From NCBI RefSeq assembly GCF_000211855.2, contig NC_015638.1, positions 3,135,001 through 3,199,000 of the forward strand: a stretch of DNA of 64,000 nucleotides, read 5' to 3'. The notes beneath the pieces were generated by a model that was given only the letters and a program-made list of their open reading frames with translations, was not told the origin of the DNA and made no database searches. Source of the stretch: Lacinutrix sp. 5H-3-7-4. GTDB taxonomy: Bacteria; Bacteroidota; Bacteroidia; Flavobacteriales; Flavobacteriaceae. This document shows positions 14,978-24,503 of the stretch, piece after piece. The stretch's first letter is position 1, and every line of letters begins with the position of its first letter. The position numbers and the translations under genes were made by a program.

Positions 14978-17809
14978 ATGACCAATTACGAAGAAAACAT
15001 TGAGGTACAAGGTGCCAGAGTTCACAATTTAAAAAATATAGATGTTACCATACCAAGAGAAAAACTAGTTGTTATTACTGGTTTATCTGGTAGCGGAAAA
15101 TCTTCTCTGGCGTTTGATACTATTTATGCTGAAGGACAACGGCGTTACATTGAAACTTTCTCTGCATATGCAAGACAATTTTTAGGTGGTTTAGAACGTC
15201 CAGATGTTGATAAAATTGATGGCTTATCTCCTGTAATTGCTATAGAACAAAAAACAACCAGTAAATCACCAAGATCTACTGTTGGCACTATTACAGAAAT
15301 TTACGACTTTTTACGTTTACTTTATGCTCGTGCTAGTGATGCGTACAGTTATAATACTGGCGAGAAAATGGTAAGCTATAGCGACGAGCAAATAAAAAAG
15401 TTAATTATAGAAAGTTATAAAGGAAAAAGAATTAACATACTTTCTCCTGTTATACGTTCTAGAAAAGGACATTATCGTGAATTGTTCGAGCAAATTGCAA
15501 AACAAGGTTTTGTAAAAGTTAGAACCGATGGTGAAATTAAAGATTTAGTTAAAGGCATGAAGCTAGATCGTTATAAAAACCACGATATAGAAATTGTTAT
15601 TGATAGACTTAAAGTTGATGATAATATTGCAAATGATAAACGATTAGATGAAACTATAAACACAGCCATGTATCATGGTGACGATGTTTTAATGGTTATA
15701 GATCAAGATACGCAAGAAGCTCGTTATTTTAGTAGAAATTTAATGTGCCCAAGTTCGGGAATATCATATCCAAATCCAGAGCCAAATAATTTTTCATTTA
15801 ACTCACCAAAAGGTGCTTGCCCAAATTGTAACGGAATTGGTGATTTATATCAAGTAAATGAAAGAAAAATTGTTCCAGACAATACGCTTTCTATTAAAAA
15901 CGGCGCATTAGCACCACACGGTCCAGAAAAGAAAAGCTGGATTTTTAAGCAACTACAACTTATTGCAGAGCGGTTTAATTTTAAATTAACAGACCCTTAT
16001 AAAGATATACCAAACGAAGCAAAACAAATTATTTTATACGGTGGTAATGATAAGTTTTCTGTTGAAAGTAAAACGCTAGGTATAACCAGAGATTATAATA
16101 TAGATTTTGAAGGTGTTGCAAATTTTATAGAAAACCAATACAAAACGGCAGAATCTCGATCTTTAAAACGTTGGGCAAAAGATTATATGGACAAGATTAA
16201 ATGTCCCGTTTGCGAAGGCTCAAGACTTAGAAAAGAATCTCTTTATTTTAAAGTAGCCGAAAAAAACATTGCAGAATTAGCAAATAAAGACATTGTTGAT
16301 TTAGCAGAATGGTTTCAAGATTTAGAAAAACATCTTAGCGATAAGCAAATTAAAATTGCTGAAGAAATAATTAAAGAAATAAAAGCCAGACTTCAGTTTT
16401 TACTGGATGTCGGTCTAAATTACCTATCCTTAAACCGAAGCTCTAAATCACTTTCTGGTGGCGAAGCACAACGTATTCGATTAGCAACACAAATTGGTTC
16501 GCAATTGGTTGGTGTTTTATATATTTTAGATGAACCAAGTATTGGTTTACACCAGCGTGATAACGAAAAACTAATAAACTCATTAGTTTCGCTTCGTGAT
16601 ATTGGAAACTCGGTAATTGTTGTTGAGCATGATAAAGATATGATTGAAAGAGCAGATCATGTTATAGACATTGGACCAAGAGCAGGAAAACATGGAGGAG
16701 AAATTATAAGCGAAGGCACACCAAAGCAATTATTAAAAGAAAACACACTTACTGCTGCATACCTAAATGGCAAAAAAGAAATTGAAGTTCCTAAAAAACG
16801 CCGTGAAGGCAATGGTAAGTTTATAGAGCTTAAAGGCTGTACCGGAAATAATTTAAAAAATGTTTCGGTTAAATTTCCTTTAGGAAAAATGATTGGAGTT
16901 ACTGGCGTTTCTGGCAGCGGAAAATCTACACTTATTAACGAAACTTTATACCCTATTCTTAACGCCTACTATTATAACGGTGTAAAAAAACCCATGCCAT
17001 ACAAAAGTATTAAAGGTTTAGAGCATTGCGATAAAGTTATAGATATAAACCAATCTCCAATAGGTAGAACACCAAGAAGTAATCCTGCAACATACACAGG
17101 TACTTTTAGTGAAATAAGAAGTTTATTTGCTAAAATACCAGAAGCCATGATACGTGGTTACAAACCCGGCAGATTTAGCTTTAACGTAAAAGGCGGTCGT
17201 TGTGAAACTTGCAAAGGTGGCGGTTTACGTGTTATAGAAATGAATTTCCTTCCAGATGTTTATGTAGAATGTGAAACATGCCAAGGTAAACGTTTTAACC
17301 GTGAAACCTTAGAAATTAGATACAAAGGAAAAAGTATTAGCGATGTTTTAAACATGACAATTAATGAAGGTGTTGATTTTTTTGAAAACATACCAAAAAT
17401 TCATAAAAAACTTAAAACCATAAAAGATGTTGGTTTAGGCTATATTACTTTAGGCCAACAGAGCACAACGCTTTCTGGTGGAGAAGCCCAACGCATTAAA
17501 TTAGCCACAGAGTTAAGTAAAAGAGATACAGGAAACACGTTTTATATTTTAGATGAACCAACTACCGGACTACACTTTGAAGACATTAGAGTACTTATGC
17601 TAGTACTAAACAAATTAGCAGATAAAGGTAATACCGTTTTAATAATCGAGCATAATCTTGATGTAATTAAAACCGTAGACCATATTATAGATGTTGGTTA
17701 CGAAGGTGGTCAAGGTGGCGGACAAATAATTGTTGAAGGTACTCCAGAAAAAGTTGCTAAACATAAAAAAAGTTATACTGCAAGATTTTTAAAAAAAGAG
17801 CTTAATTAA
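14978..17809 (+). CDS. uvrA: Excinuclease ABC subunit UvrA
   Basis: The 943-residue DNA-damage sensor of nucleotide excision repair is complete. Walker A of the first ATPase is GLSGSGKSSLAFDTIYAEGQ (about residue 34) and of the second GVSGSGKSTLINETLYP (about 643). Two zinc-binding modules are visible, CPNCNGIGD (with the preceding Cys) and CETCKGGG...CETCQGKRF. Two ABC signatures (SLSGGEAQRIRLA and TLSGGEAQRIKLA) are followed by DEPS/DEPT Walker B. The start ATG follows an AAAGGAAGG-rich stretch. Acts with UvrB and UvrC in the cytoplasm. Confidence 0.98.
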   Translation: MTNYEENIEVQGARVHNLKNIDVTIPREKLVVITGLSGSGKSSLAFDTIYAEGQRRYIETFSAYARQFLGGLERPDVDKIDGLSPVIAIEQKTTSKSPRSTVGTITEIYDFLRLLYARASDAYSYNTGEKMVSYSDEQIKKLIIESYKGKRINILSPVIRSRKGHYRELFEQIAKQGFVKVRTDGEIKDLVKGMKLDRYKNHDIEIVIDRLKVDDNIANDKRLDETINTAMYHGDDVLMVIDQDTQEARYFSRNLMCPSSGISYPNPEPNNFSFNSPKGACPNCNGIGDLYQVNERKIVPDNTLSIKNGALAPHGPEKKSWIFKQLQLIAERFNFKLTDPYKDIPNEAKQIILYGGNDKFSVESKTLGITRDYNIDFEGVANFIENQYKTAESRSLKRWAKDYMDKIKCPVCEGSRLRKESLYFKVAEKNIAELANKDIVDLAEWFQDLEKHLSDKQIKIAEEIIKEIKARLQFLLDVGLNYLSLNRSSKSLSGGEAQRIRLATQIGSQLVGVLYILDEPSIGLHQRDNEKLINSLVSLRDIGNSVIVVEHDKDMIERADHVIDIGPRAGKHGGEIISEGTPKQLLKENTLTAAYLNGKKEIEVPKKRREGNGKFIELKGCTGNNLKNVSVKFPLGKMIGVTGVSGSGKSTLINETLYPILNAYYYNGVKKPMPYKSIKGLEHCDKVIDINQSPIGRTPRSNPATYTGTFSEIRSLFAKIPEAMIRGYKPGRFSFNVKGGRCETCKGGGLRVIEMNFLPDVYVECETCQGKRFNRETLEIRYKGKSISDVLNMTINEGVDFFENIPKIHKKLKTIKDVGLGYITLGQQSTTLSGGEAQRIKLATELSKRDTGNTFYILDEPTTGLHFEDIRVLMLVLNKLADKGNTVLIIEHNLDVIKTVDHIIDVGYEGGQGGGQIIVEGTPEKVAKHKKSYTARFLKKELN

Positions 17810-17853
17810 ATTAAAAAATACAATTGTGTGCTTTATCAGTTTGTTAACAGTAA

Positions 17854-18075
<222 letters not shown>

Positions 18076-18097
18076 AAATTTAGTTTAAACATATTAA

Positions 18098-18127
18098 AAA
18101 AGGCAACCAAAATGGTTGCCTTTTTTT
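18098..18127 (+). terminator. Rho-independent terminator after the Lmo0937-family gene
   Basis: AAAGGCAACC-AAAAT-GGTTGCCTTTTTTT: a perfect GGCAACC/GGTTGCC stem with A-tract and T-tract flanks. Confidence 0.9.
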
Positions 18128-18255
18128 ATTTCAATATTTTAAGCTTAAAGTCACTATTTCTGTTAAATTTGTGATGCTGAAAATTATGCAACGTATTATT
18201 AATAAAAAACACTAATTACATCTTTCAAATATAGAAAGTAAATAACATTATATAC

Positions 18256-18945
18256 ATGAGAAAAGAACAACATCACAAAGGTTGGAATGAAAATAAAACA
18301 AACGATTCTTGGGCAATCTTCAAAATTATGGGAGAGTTTGTTAACGGGTTTGAAAAAATGAGTCAAATTGGACCTTGTGTTTCAATTTTTGGTTCAGCAA
18401 GAACAAAACCAGATCATAAATATTATAAACTAGCTGAAAACGTAGCAAAACGTATTTGCGAAGCAGGTTATGGTGTAATTACTGGTGGTGGACCAGGTAT
18501 TATGGAAGCAGGTAACAAAGGTGCACATTTAGCAGGAGGAACATCTGTTGGATTAAACATAGAATTACCTTTCGAGCAACATGACAATCCATATATTGAT
18601 AATGATAAAAGTCTGGATTTCGATTATTTCTTTGTTCGTAAAGTAATGTTTGTAAAATACTCTCAAGGTTTTGTTGTTATGCCAGGTGGTTTTGGTACAC
18701 TAGACGAGCTTTTTGAAGCCATTACACTTATACAAACAAACAAAATCGAAAAATTCCCAATCATACTTGTTGGTACAGACTTTTGGTCTGGATTAATTGA
18801 TTGGGTTAAAGAAACTGTTTTAGATAAATTTACTAACGTAAGTCCTGGAGATTTAGATTTAATTCACCTTGTAGATACAGAAGAAGAAGTAGTAACTATT
18901 TTAGACGCTTTCTATAAAGAATACAACTTAAGTCCAAACTTCTAA
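18256..18945 (+). CDS. TIGR00730-family (LOG) Rossmann protein, cytokinin-riboside-monophosphate phosphoribohydrolase-like
   Basis: The 229-residue protein has CVSIFGSARTKPDHKYY as the nucleotide-binding start and GVITGGGPGIMEAGNKGA as the GGGxGxM loop. The diagnostic catalytic motif is PGGFGTLDELFE (PGGxGTxxE). LOG-family enzymes hydrolyse nucleoside 5'-monophosphates to free base plus ribose 5-phosphate. In non-plant bacteria the physiological substrate is often unclear. Complete, cytoplasmic, single gene. Confidence 0.92.
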   Translation: MRKEQHHKGWNENKTNDSWAIFKIMGEFVNGFEKMSQIGPCVSIFGSARTKPDHKYYKLAENVAKRICEAGYGVITGGGPGIMEAGNKGAHLAGGTSVGLNIELPFEQHDNPYIDNDKSLDFDYFFVRKVMFVKYSQGFVVMPGGFGTLDELFEAITLIQTNKIEKFPIILVGTDFWSGLIDWVKETVLDKFTNVSPGDLDLIHLVDTEEEVVTILDAFYKEYNLSPNF

Positions 18946-19019
18946 AAGTTAAACTGTTAAATTGGCATACGTTTTTAAAAAATTATTACGTTATTAGTAA
19001 AAAAAGCGCTGTATATCCT

Positions 19020-21845
19020 TTGAAAAAGAATTACATATTACTCTCTCTATGCCTTATTTTTAGTAATCTGGTTATTAGCCAAAATACTATTGACATTAAA
19101 GCAAACTTTGATGTTTCAACAAAAAGCATACATATTAATCAAACTATAAAGTATTTAAATACTTCTAACAAAGTATTAGACACTATATACTTAAACGATT
19201 GGAGTAATAGCTATTCATCTAAAACAACGCCTTTAGCAACACGTTTTGCCGAAGAATTTAAAAACACATTTCATTTTGCAAAAGATGAAGATCGTGGTTT
19301 TACACTAATATCTTCTATTAAAGACGAAAATCAAGAACTATATCACTCACGACTAAAACAGCATCCAGATGTTATAAAAGTCGCCTTAAATAAACCACTA
19401 GAGCCTGGAAATACTTATAACATCACACTAAATTATACCGTACAAGTGCAAAACGATAAGTTTACACGTTACGGTATAAGTGATGATAATAATTTTATGC
19501 TACGTTATTGGTACATTACACCAGCAATATTTAATGGAAAATGGCAATATTATAGTAACAAAGATTTAAATGATGCTTATATACCAAAAGCAGAAATTAC
19601 AATTGAAGCTAATTACGATGCAGCTTACACATTAATTTCAGAGTTAAATGAAATAAAGTCTGAAGAAAATCAAGGTAGAAAAATAACTACAATACATGGT
19701 AAAGACCGCATAAATACAAAATTTACATTAAAACAAAGCAACGATTTTAATACCGTTGAAACAGATTATTTTGCGATACAGTCAAATATAGATACAGAAA
19801 ATTTACCAAGAACAGATGTTGCAATTATAACAGATAGAGTTACAAAATATATTACTGAAAATATTGGCGAATACCCTCATGAAAAACTACTCTTAACCTG
19901 GATAGATTATAAAAAAGAACCAATTTATGGTTTAAATTTATTACCAGATTTTATTCGTCCGTTTCAAGATACATTTCAATACGAAATGAAAATATTAAAA
20001 ACAGCGTTAAGAAATTACCTTGAAAATGTTGTTTTAATAAACCCAAGAGAAGACCAATGGGTAATAGATGGTATTCAAACCTATTTTTTAATGAAATATG
20101 TTGAAGAAAACTATCCTCGGGTAAAGCTTACTGGAACATTAGGCAATATATGGGGCATTAGAGCATTTCATGCAGCAGATTTAAAATTTAATGACCAATA
20201 TAATCTTGCCTATTTACATATGGCAAGAACAAATCTAGACCAGCCACTAACAATGGCTAAAGACTCTTTATTAAAATACAATAAAAATATTGGTAATAAA
20301 TATAAAGCAGGATCAGGATTAAGATATTTAAACAGCTATAACAATAGTAAAGTAGCAGAAAATGCAGTAAAACAATTTATAAACGAAAAAAGCTTAAAAT
20401 CTACAACAGGAATAGATTTCTACCACTATTTAAAAATCAATAGCATTAAAAATATAGATTGGTTTTATGAGGATTTTTTAAACACAAATACTAAAATAGA
20501 TTACCGTATAAAAAATATAAATAAAAAAGGAGATTCGTTAGTTGTAACATTACTTAATAAAAAAGAAAACAACGTACCAATTTCTTTATTCTCAATTAAA
20601 AATGATACAGTTGTAAATAAAATCTGGATTAAAGGTTTTAATGGCGAAAAAACAATTACTATTCCGGGAGCAGATTTAGATAGACTAGCTTTAAACTACG
20701 ACAAAATTATTCCAGAAGTTAAAGATAGAAATAACTGGAAAGCTGTAAACAAATTATTAGATAAACCAATTCAGTTTAGACTATTTAAAGATGTTGAAGA
20801 TCCCGATTATAGCCAAATATTTTTTATGCCAGAGTTTGCATATAATCTGTACGATGGTTTTTCGCCAGGACTTAAACTCTATAACAAAACAGTACTTTCA
20901 AAAGATTTTCTTTATAAATTTAGTCCTAAATATGGTATAAAAAGTAATGCTTTAGTTGGAAGCGCATATTTAAGTTATATAAACAGAAAAGAGGACGTTA
21001 GAAACTTTAGCACAAGATACACAGTACGAGTTGAAAACTATAACTACGCAAAAGACCTATCTTATACAACATTTACACCATCAATTTCATTTGCTTTTAG
21101 AGACCCTAAAGATTTAAGAAAAAACAAAAAGCAATATTTAAATTTCAGGTATGTAAGTGTCGATCGCGACGAAGATCCAACAGGAGAATTTGAAATTGAA
21201 GGCGAACCAAAATATGGCGTTTTTAATGCTAATTACACTTCAATAAATAATAATTTAAAAAACTTTGGCTCAATAGCAACAGACCTTCAATTAGCTAAAG
21301 ACTTTGGAAAACTTTCTGCTACTTTAGAATTTAGAAAGTTAACCGAAAAAAATAGACAGTACAATGTAAGAGCATATATTGGTACGTTTTTATACAACAA
21401 CACATTTCAAGACACCAACTTCTTTAGTTTTGCACTAGATAGACCAACAGACTATTTGTTTGATTATGATTATTTGGGTAGAACCGAAGATGAAGGCATA
21501 ACCAGCCAACAACTAATTCTTGCCGAAGGTGGTTTTAAATCTCAATTAAAACCTGCTTTTGCAAACCAATGGATTTCAACTATAAATACAAGTACAACTA
21601 TTTGGCAATACATTATGGCTTATGGCGATGTAGGTTTTGTAAAAAACCATTTTAGCAGTCCAAAATTTGTTTATGATTCAGGCATTCGCTTAAACCTTGT
21701 TCAGGATTATTTTGAATTATATTTACCTGTTTACTCCAATAAAGGTTGGGAGATTGCACAGCCAGAATACGATAAAAGCATTCGTTTTATTGTAACATTA
21801 TCCCCAAATACATTAATAAAATTATTTACTAGACGCTGGTATTAA
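19020..21845 (+). CDS. M1-like peptidase-fold protein lacking the zinc motif (putative pseudoenzyme)
   Basis: The 941-residue protein has a signal peptide (KNYILLSLCLIFSNLVISQN). The N-terminal half follows M1 aminopeptidase layout: a beta-sandwich, then EDQWVIDGIQTYFLMKYVEE in the place of the usual WLNEGFATY helix. The HExxH expected about 20 residues before it is absent; the equivalent stretch reads ALRNYLENVVLINPRE. The C-terminal 350 residues are rich in aromatic beta strands (FFMPEFAYNLYDGFSPGLKL, ...RFIVTLSPNTLIKLFTRRWY), suggesting an outer-membrane beta-barrel-like or surface domain. The start used is TTG at 19020, as no ATG sits at the signal peptide. Likely surface-located and non-catalytic. 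Confidence 0.75.
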   Translation: MKKNYILLSLCLIFSNLVISQNTIDIKANFDVSTKSIHINQTIKYLNTSNKVLDTIYLNDWSNSYSSKTTPLATRFAEEFKNTFHFAKDEDRGFTLISSIKDENQELYHSRLKQHPDVIKVALNKPLEPGNTYNITLNYTVQVQNDKFTRYGISDDNNFMLRYWYITPAIFNGKWQYYSNKDLNDAYIPKAEITIEANYDAAYTLISELNEIKSEENQGRKITTIHGKDRINTKFTLKQSNDFNTVETDYFAIQSNIDTENLPRTDVAIITDRVTKYITENIGEYPHEKLLLTWIDYKKEPIYGLNLLPDFIRPFQDTFQYEMKILKTALRNYLENVVLINPREDQWVIDGIQTYFLMKYVEENYPRVKLTGTLGNIWGIRAFHAADLKFNDQYNLAYLHMARTNLDQPLTMAKDSLLKYNKNIGNKYKAGSGLRYLNSYNNSKVAENAVKQFINEKSLKSTTGIDFYHYLKINSIKNIDWFYEDFLNTNTKIDYRIKNINKKGDSLVVTLLNKKENNVPISLFSIKNDTVVNKIWIKGFNGEKTITIPGADLDRLALNYDKIIPEVKDRNNWKAVNKLLDKPIQFRLFKDVEDPDYSQIFFMPEFAYNLYDGFSPGLKLYNKTVLSKDFLYKFSPKYGIKSNALVGSAYLSYINRKEDVRNFSTRYTVRVENYNYAKDLSYTTFTPSISFAFRDPKDLRKNKKQYLNFRYVSVDRDEDPTGEFEIEGEPKYGVFNANYTSINNNLKNFGSIATDLQLAKDFGKLSATLEFRKLTEKNRQYNVRAYIGTFLYNNTFQDTNFFSFALDRPTDYLFDYDYLGRTEDEGITSQQLILAEGGFKSQLKPAFANQWISTINTSTTIWQYIMAYGDVGFVKNHFSSPKFVYDSGIRLNLVQDYFELYLPVYSNKGWEIAQPEYDKSIRFIVTLSPNTLIKLFTRRWY

Positions 21846-21955
21846 TTAATTGAATTATTTTCAACAGAAATTCATATAATTCAATATTAATAAGTAATTC
21901 GTACCAAAAACCGCGTTTCAATACTAAATTATCATTTTTTTAAGACATTTTAGTG

Positions 21956-21986
21956 TTGCCAAAATCAGTTTTATTCGCTAAATTTG
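21956..21986 (+). promoter_or_regulatory. Bacteroidota promoter of the E1 gene
   Basis: TTG (21956-21958), 20-base spacer, TAAATTTG (21979-21986): a full match to TTG-N19/20-TAnnTTTG. Transcription would start near 21993. A possible upstream TTG start at 21984 falls inside the -7 box, so the ATG at 22008 is the real start. Confidence 0.8.
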
Positions 21987-22007
21987 CTTATCAAAAAAAC
22001 TAAACAT

Positions 22008-24416
22008 ATGAGCACAAATTCCGACTTAAAAAAAGAGCTATCATTTAACGATTTTAAAACTCAGGTTTTAGAAGATTATAAGATTGCTGTAACCAGTCGG
22101 GAATGTAGCCTACTTGGTCGTCGCGAAGTATTAACAGGAAAAGCCAAATTTGGTATTTTTGGTGATGGTAAAGAAGTACCACAATTAGCATGGGCAAAAG
22201 CCTTTGCAAATGGCGATTTTAGATCAGGATATTATAGAGATCAAACTTTCATGATGGCTATTGGCGAATTAACTATACAACAGTTTTTTGCTGGTTTATA
22301 TGCCAATACAGATTTATCTCAAGAACCAATGTCTGGTGGTCGCCAAATGGGCGGACACTTTTCTACGTTTAGTTTAGATGAAAACGGAAATTGGAATAAC
22401 CTTACAAAACAAAAAAATTCTAGTGCAGACATCTCGCCTACTGCAGGACAAATGCCAAGACTTTTAGGTTTAGCACAAGCTTCTAAAGTATATAGAAATG
22501 TAAAAGGAATAGATACAACTAATTTTTCTACAGAAGGAAACGAAATCGCTTGGGGAACAATTGGTAATGCTAGTACAAGTGAAGGTTTATTTTTCGAAAC
22601 CATAAATGCTGCGGGAGTTTTACAAGTACCAATGGTAATTAGTGTTTGGGATGATGAATATGGTATTTCTGTACATGCAAGACACCAAACAACTAAAGAA
22701 AACATTTCTGAAATTTTAAGTGGTTTCCAACGTGATAAAGATGCCAATGGCTACGAAATTTTAAGAGTAAAAGGTTGGGATTATGTTGCTTTAATTGAAA
22801 CTTATCAAGAAGCTGCAAGAATTGCACGAAAAGAACATGTACCTGTTTTAATTCACGTTAACGAACTTACACAACCTCAAGGCCACTCTACATCTGGTTC
22901 TCATGAACGCTATAAAGATGCAGACCGTTTAAAATGGGAAAAGCAAAACGATTGTAACGTTAAACTTAGAGAATGGATGCTTGAAACAGGTATCTCTACA
23001 GACGAAGAATTAACTGCCATTGAAAAAGATATTAAAAAAGCTGTACGCGAAGGTAAAAAAGCCGCTTGGACAGCCTTTTTAAATCCAATTTTAGAAGAAA
23101 GAACAGAAGTCTCTAAAATACTTACTCAAGTAGCAGAAACTAGTGCCAATAAAGTTTTTATAGAAAAAATAATTAACGATTTATCTGCTATCAGTGAGCC
23201 AGGTAGAAAAGATATTCTTTCTACAGCTAGAAAAGTACTACGTTATGTTGTCAACGAAGACTCTTCAGCTAAAACAACATTAATAAACTGGATTGATACT
23301 TATTTCAATAAAATTCAACCAAAATACAGTTCGCATTTACATAACGAAACAAAATCAGCAGCCATAAATATTAAAGAAGTTAAACCTATTTACGATACAG
23401 ATGAAGAAGTTGATGGTCGTGTGGTAATTAGAGATAACTTTGATGCTCTATTTAATAACTATCCAGAATCTTTAATATTTGGTGAAGATGCAGGAAATAT
23501 TGGAGATGTAAACCAAGGATTAGAAGGTTTACAAGAAAAATATGGTGAGTTACGTGTTGCAGATGCTGGAATTCGTGAAGCTACCATTTTAGGTCAAGGT
23601 ATTGGTATGGCAATGCGTGGTTTAAGACCAATTGCCGAAATTCAATATTTAGATTATATTCTATATGCGTTACAAATAATGAGTGACGATTTAGCAACCT
23701 TACATTACAGAACAAAAGGACGCCAAAAAGCACCACTAATTGTTCGTACTCGTGGTCATAGACTAGAAGGTATCTGGCACTCTGGTTCTCAAATGGGTGG
23801 CGTTTTAAATTTAATACGCGGTATACACGTTTTAGTACCAAGAAACATGACCAAAGCAGCTGGTTTCTATAACACATTATTAGAAAGTGACGAACCTGCT
23901 TTAATTGTAGAATGTTTAAATGGTTACCGTTTAAAAGAGAAAAAACCATCTAACTTTGGAGAGTTTAAAACACCTATTGGTGTTGTAGAAACAATAAAAG
24001 AAGGAAACGATATTACGTTACTTTCTTACGGCTCTACTTTACGAATTGTAGAAGAAGTAGCAAAAGAGTTACAACAAGTTGGTATTGATGTAGAAGTTAT
24101 AGATGCACAATCTCTATTACCTTTCGATATTAATCATGATGTAGTAAAAAGCCTTGAAAAAACGAATCGTTTAATGGTTATAGATGAAGATGTTCCTGGA
24201 GGCGCTTCTGCTTACCTATTAGATCAAGTGTTAAATAAACAAAACGGGTATCAGTTTTTAGATAGTGCACCAAAAACATTAACAGCAAAAGCGCACAGAC
24301 CTGCTTATGGTAGTGATGGCGATTATTTCTCTAAACCATCTGCTGAAGATATTTTTGAAGCAATTTACGCTGTAATGCATGAAGCAAATCCTAAGGATTT
24401 TCCTAAATTAAGATAA
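22008..24416 (+). CDS. 2-oxo acid dehydrogenase E1, fused alpha and beta subunits
   Basis: One polypeptide of about 802 residues carries both E1 halves. The alpha part has GGRQMGGHFSTFS and the thiamine-diphosphate region WGTIGNASTSEGLFFETINA with VISVWDDEYGISV. The beta part has FGEDAGNIGDVNQGL, GIREATILGQGIGMAMRG and IVRTRGHRLEGIWHSGSQMG. This fused form resembles branched-chain (2-oxoisovalerate) or generic 2-oxo acid dehydrogenase E1 of Bacteroidota. It decarboxylates 2-oxo acids and passes the acyl group to a lipoyl E2, which is not in this window. I cannot tell which oxo acid is preferred. Start chosen from the promoter position. Confidence 0.93.
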   Translation: MSTNSDLKKELSFNDFKTQVLEDYKIAVTSRECSLLGRREVLTGKAKFGIFGDGKEVPQLAWAKAFANGDFRSGYYRDQTFMMAIGELTIQQFFAGLYANTDLSQEPMSGGRQMGGHFSTFSLDENGNWNNLTKQKNSSADISPTAGQMPRLLGLAQASKVYRNVKGIDTTNFSTEGNEIAWGTIGNASTSEGLFFETINAAGVLQVPMVISVWDDEYGISVHARHQTTKENISEILSGFQRDKDANGYEILRVKGWDYVALIETYQEAARIARKEHVPVLIHVNELTQPQGHSTSGSHERYKDADRLKWEKQNDCNVKLREWMLETGISTDEELTAIEKDIKKAVREGKKAAWTAFLNPILEERTEVSKILTQVAETSANKVFIEKIINDLSAISEPGRKDILSTARKVLRYVVNEDSSAKTTLINWIDTYFNKIQPKYSSHLHNETKSAAINIKEVKPIYDTDEEVDGRVVIRDNFDALFNNYPESLIFGEDAGNIGDVNQGLEGLQEKYGELRVADAGIREATILGQGIGMAMRGLRPIAEIQYLDYILYALQIMSDDLATLHYRTKGRQKAPLIVRTRGHRLEGIWHSGSQMGGVLNLIRGIHVLVPRNMTKAAGFYNTLLESDEPALIVECLNGYRLKEKKPSNFGEFKTPIGVVETIKEGNDITLLSYGSTLRIVEEVAKELQQVGIDVEVIDAQSLLPFDINHDVVKSLEKTNRLMVIDEDVPGGASAYLLDQVLNKQNGYQFLDSAPKTLTAKAHRPAYGSDGDYFSKPSAEDIFEAIYAVMHEANPKDFPKLR

Positions 24417-24503
24417 ACATACAGACTTTATATTTGTTCTGCATCAAAGTTTTTACTTTTTAGTAAAGCTTTTTAACTATTTTTAAATTCTAACTTAAAA
24501 ATT

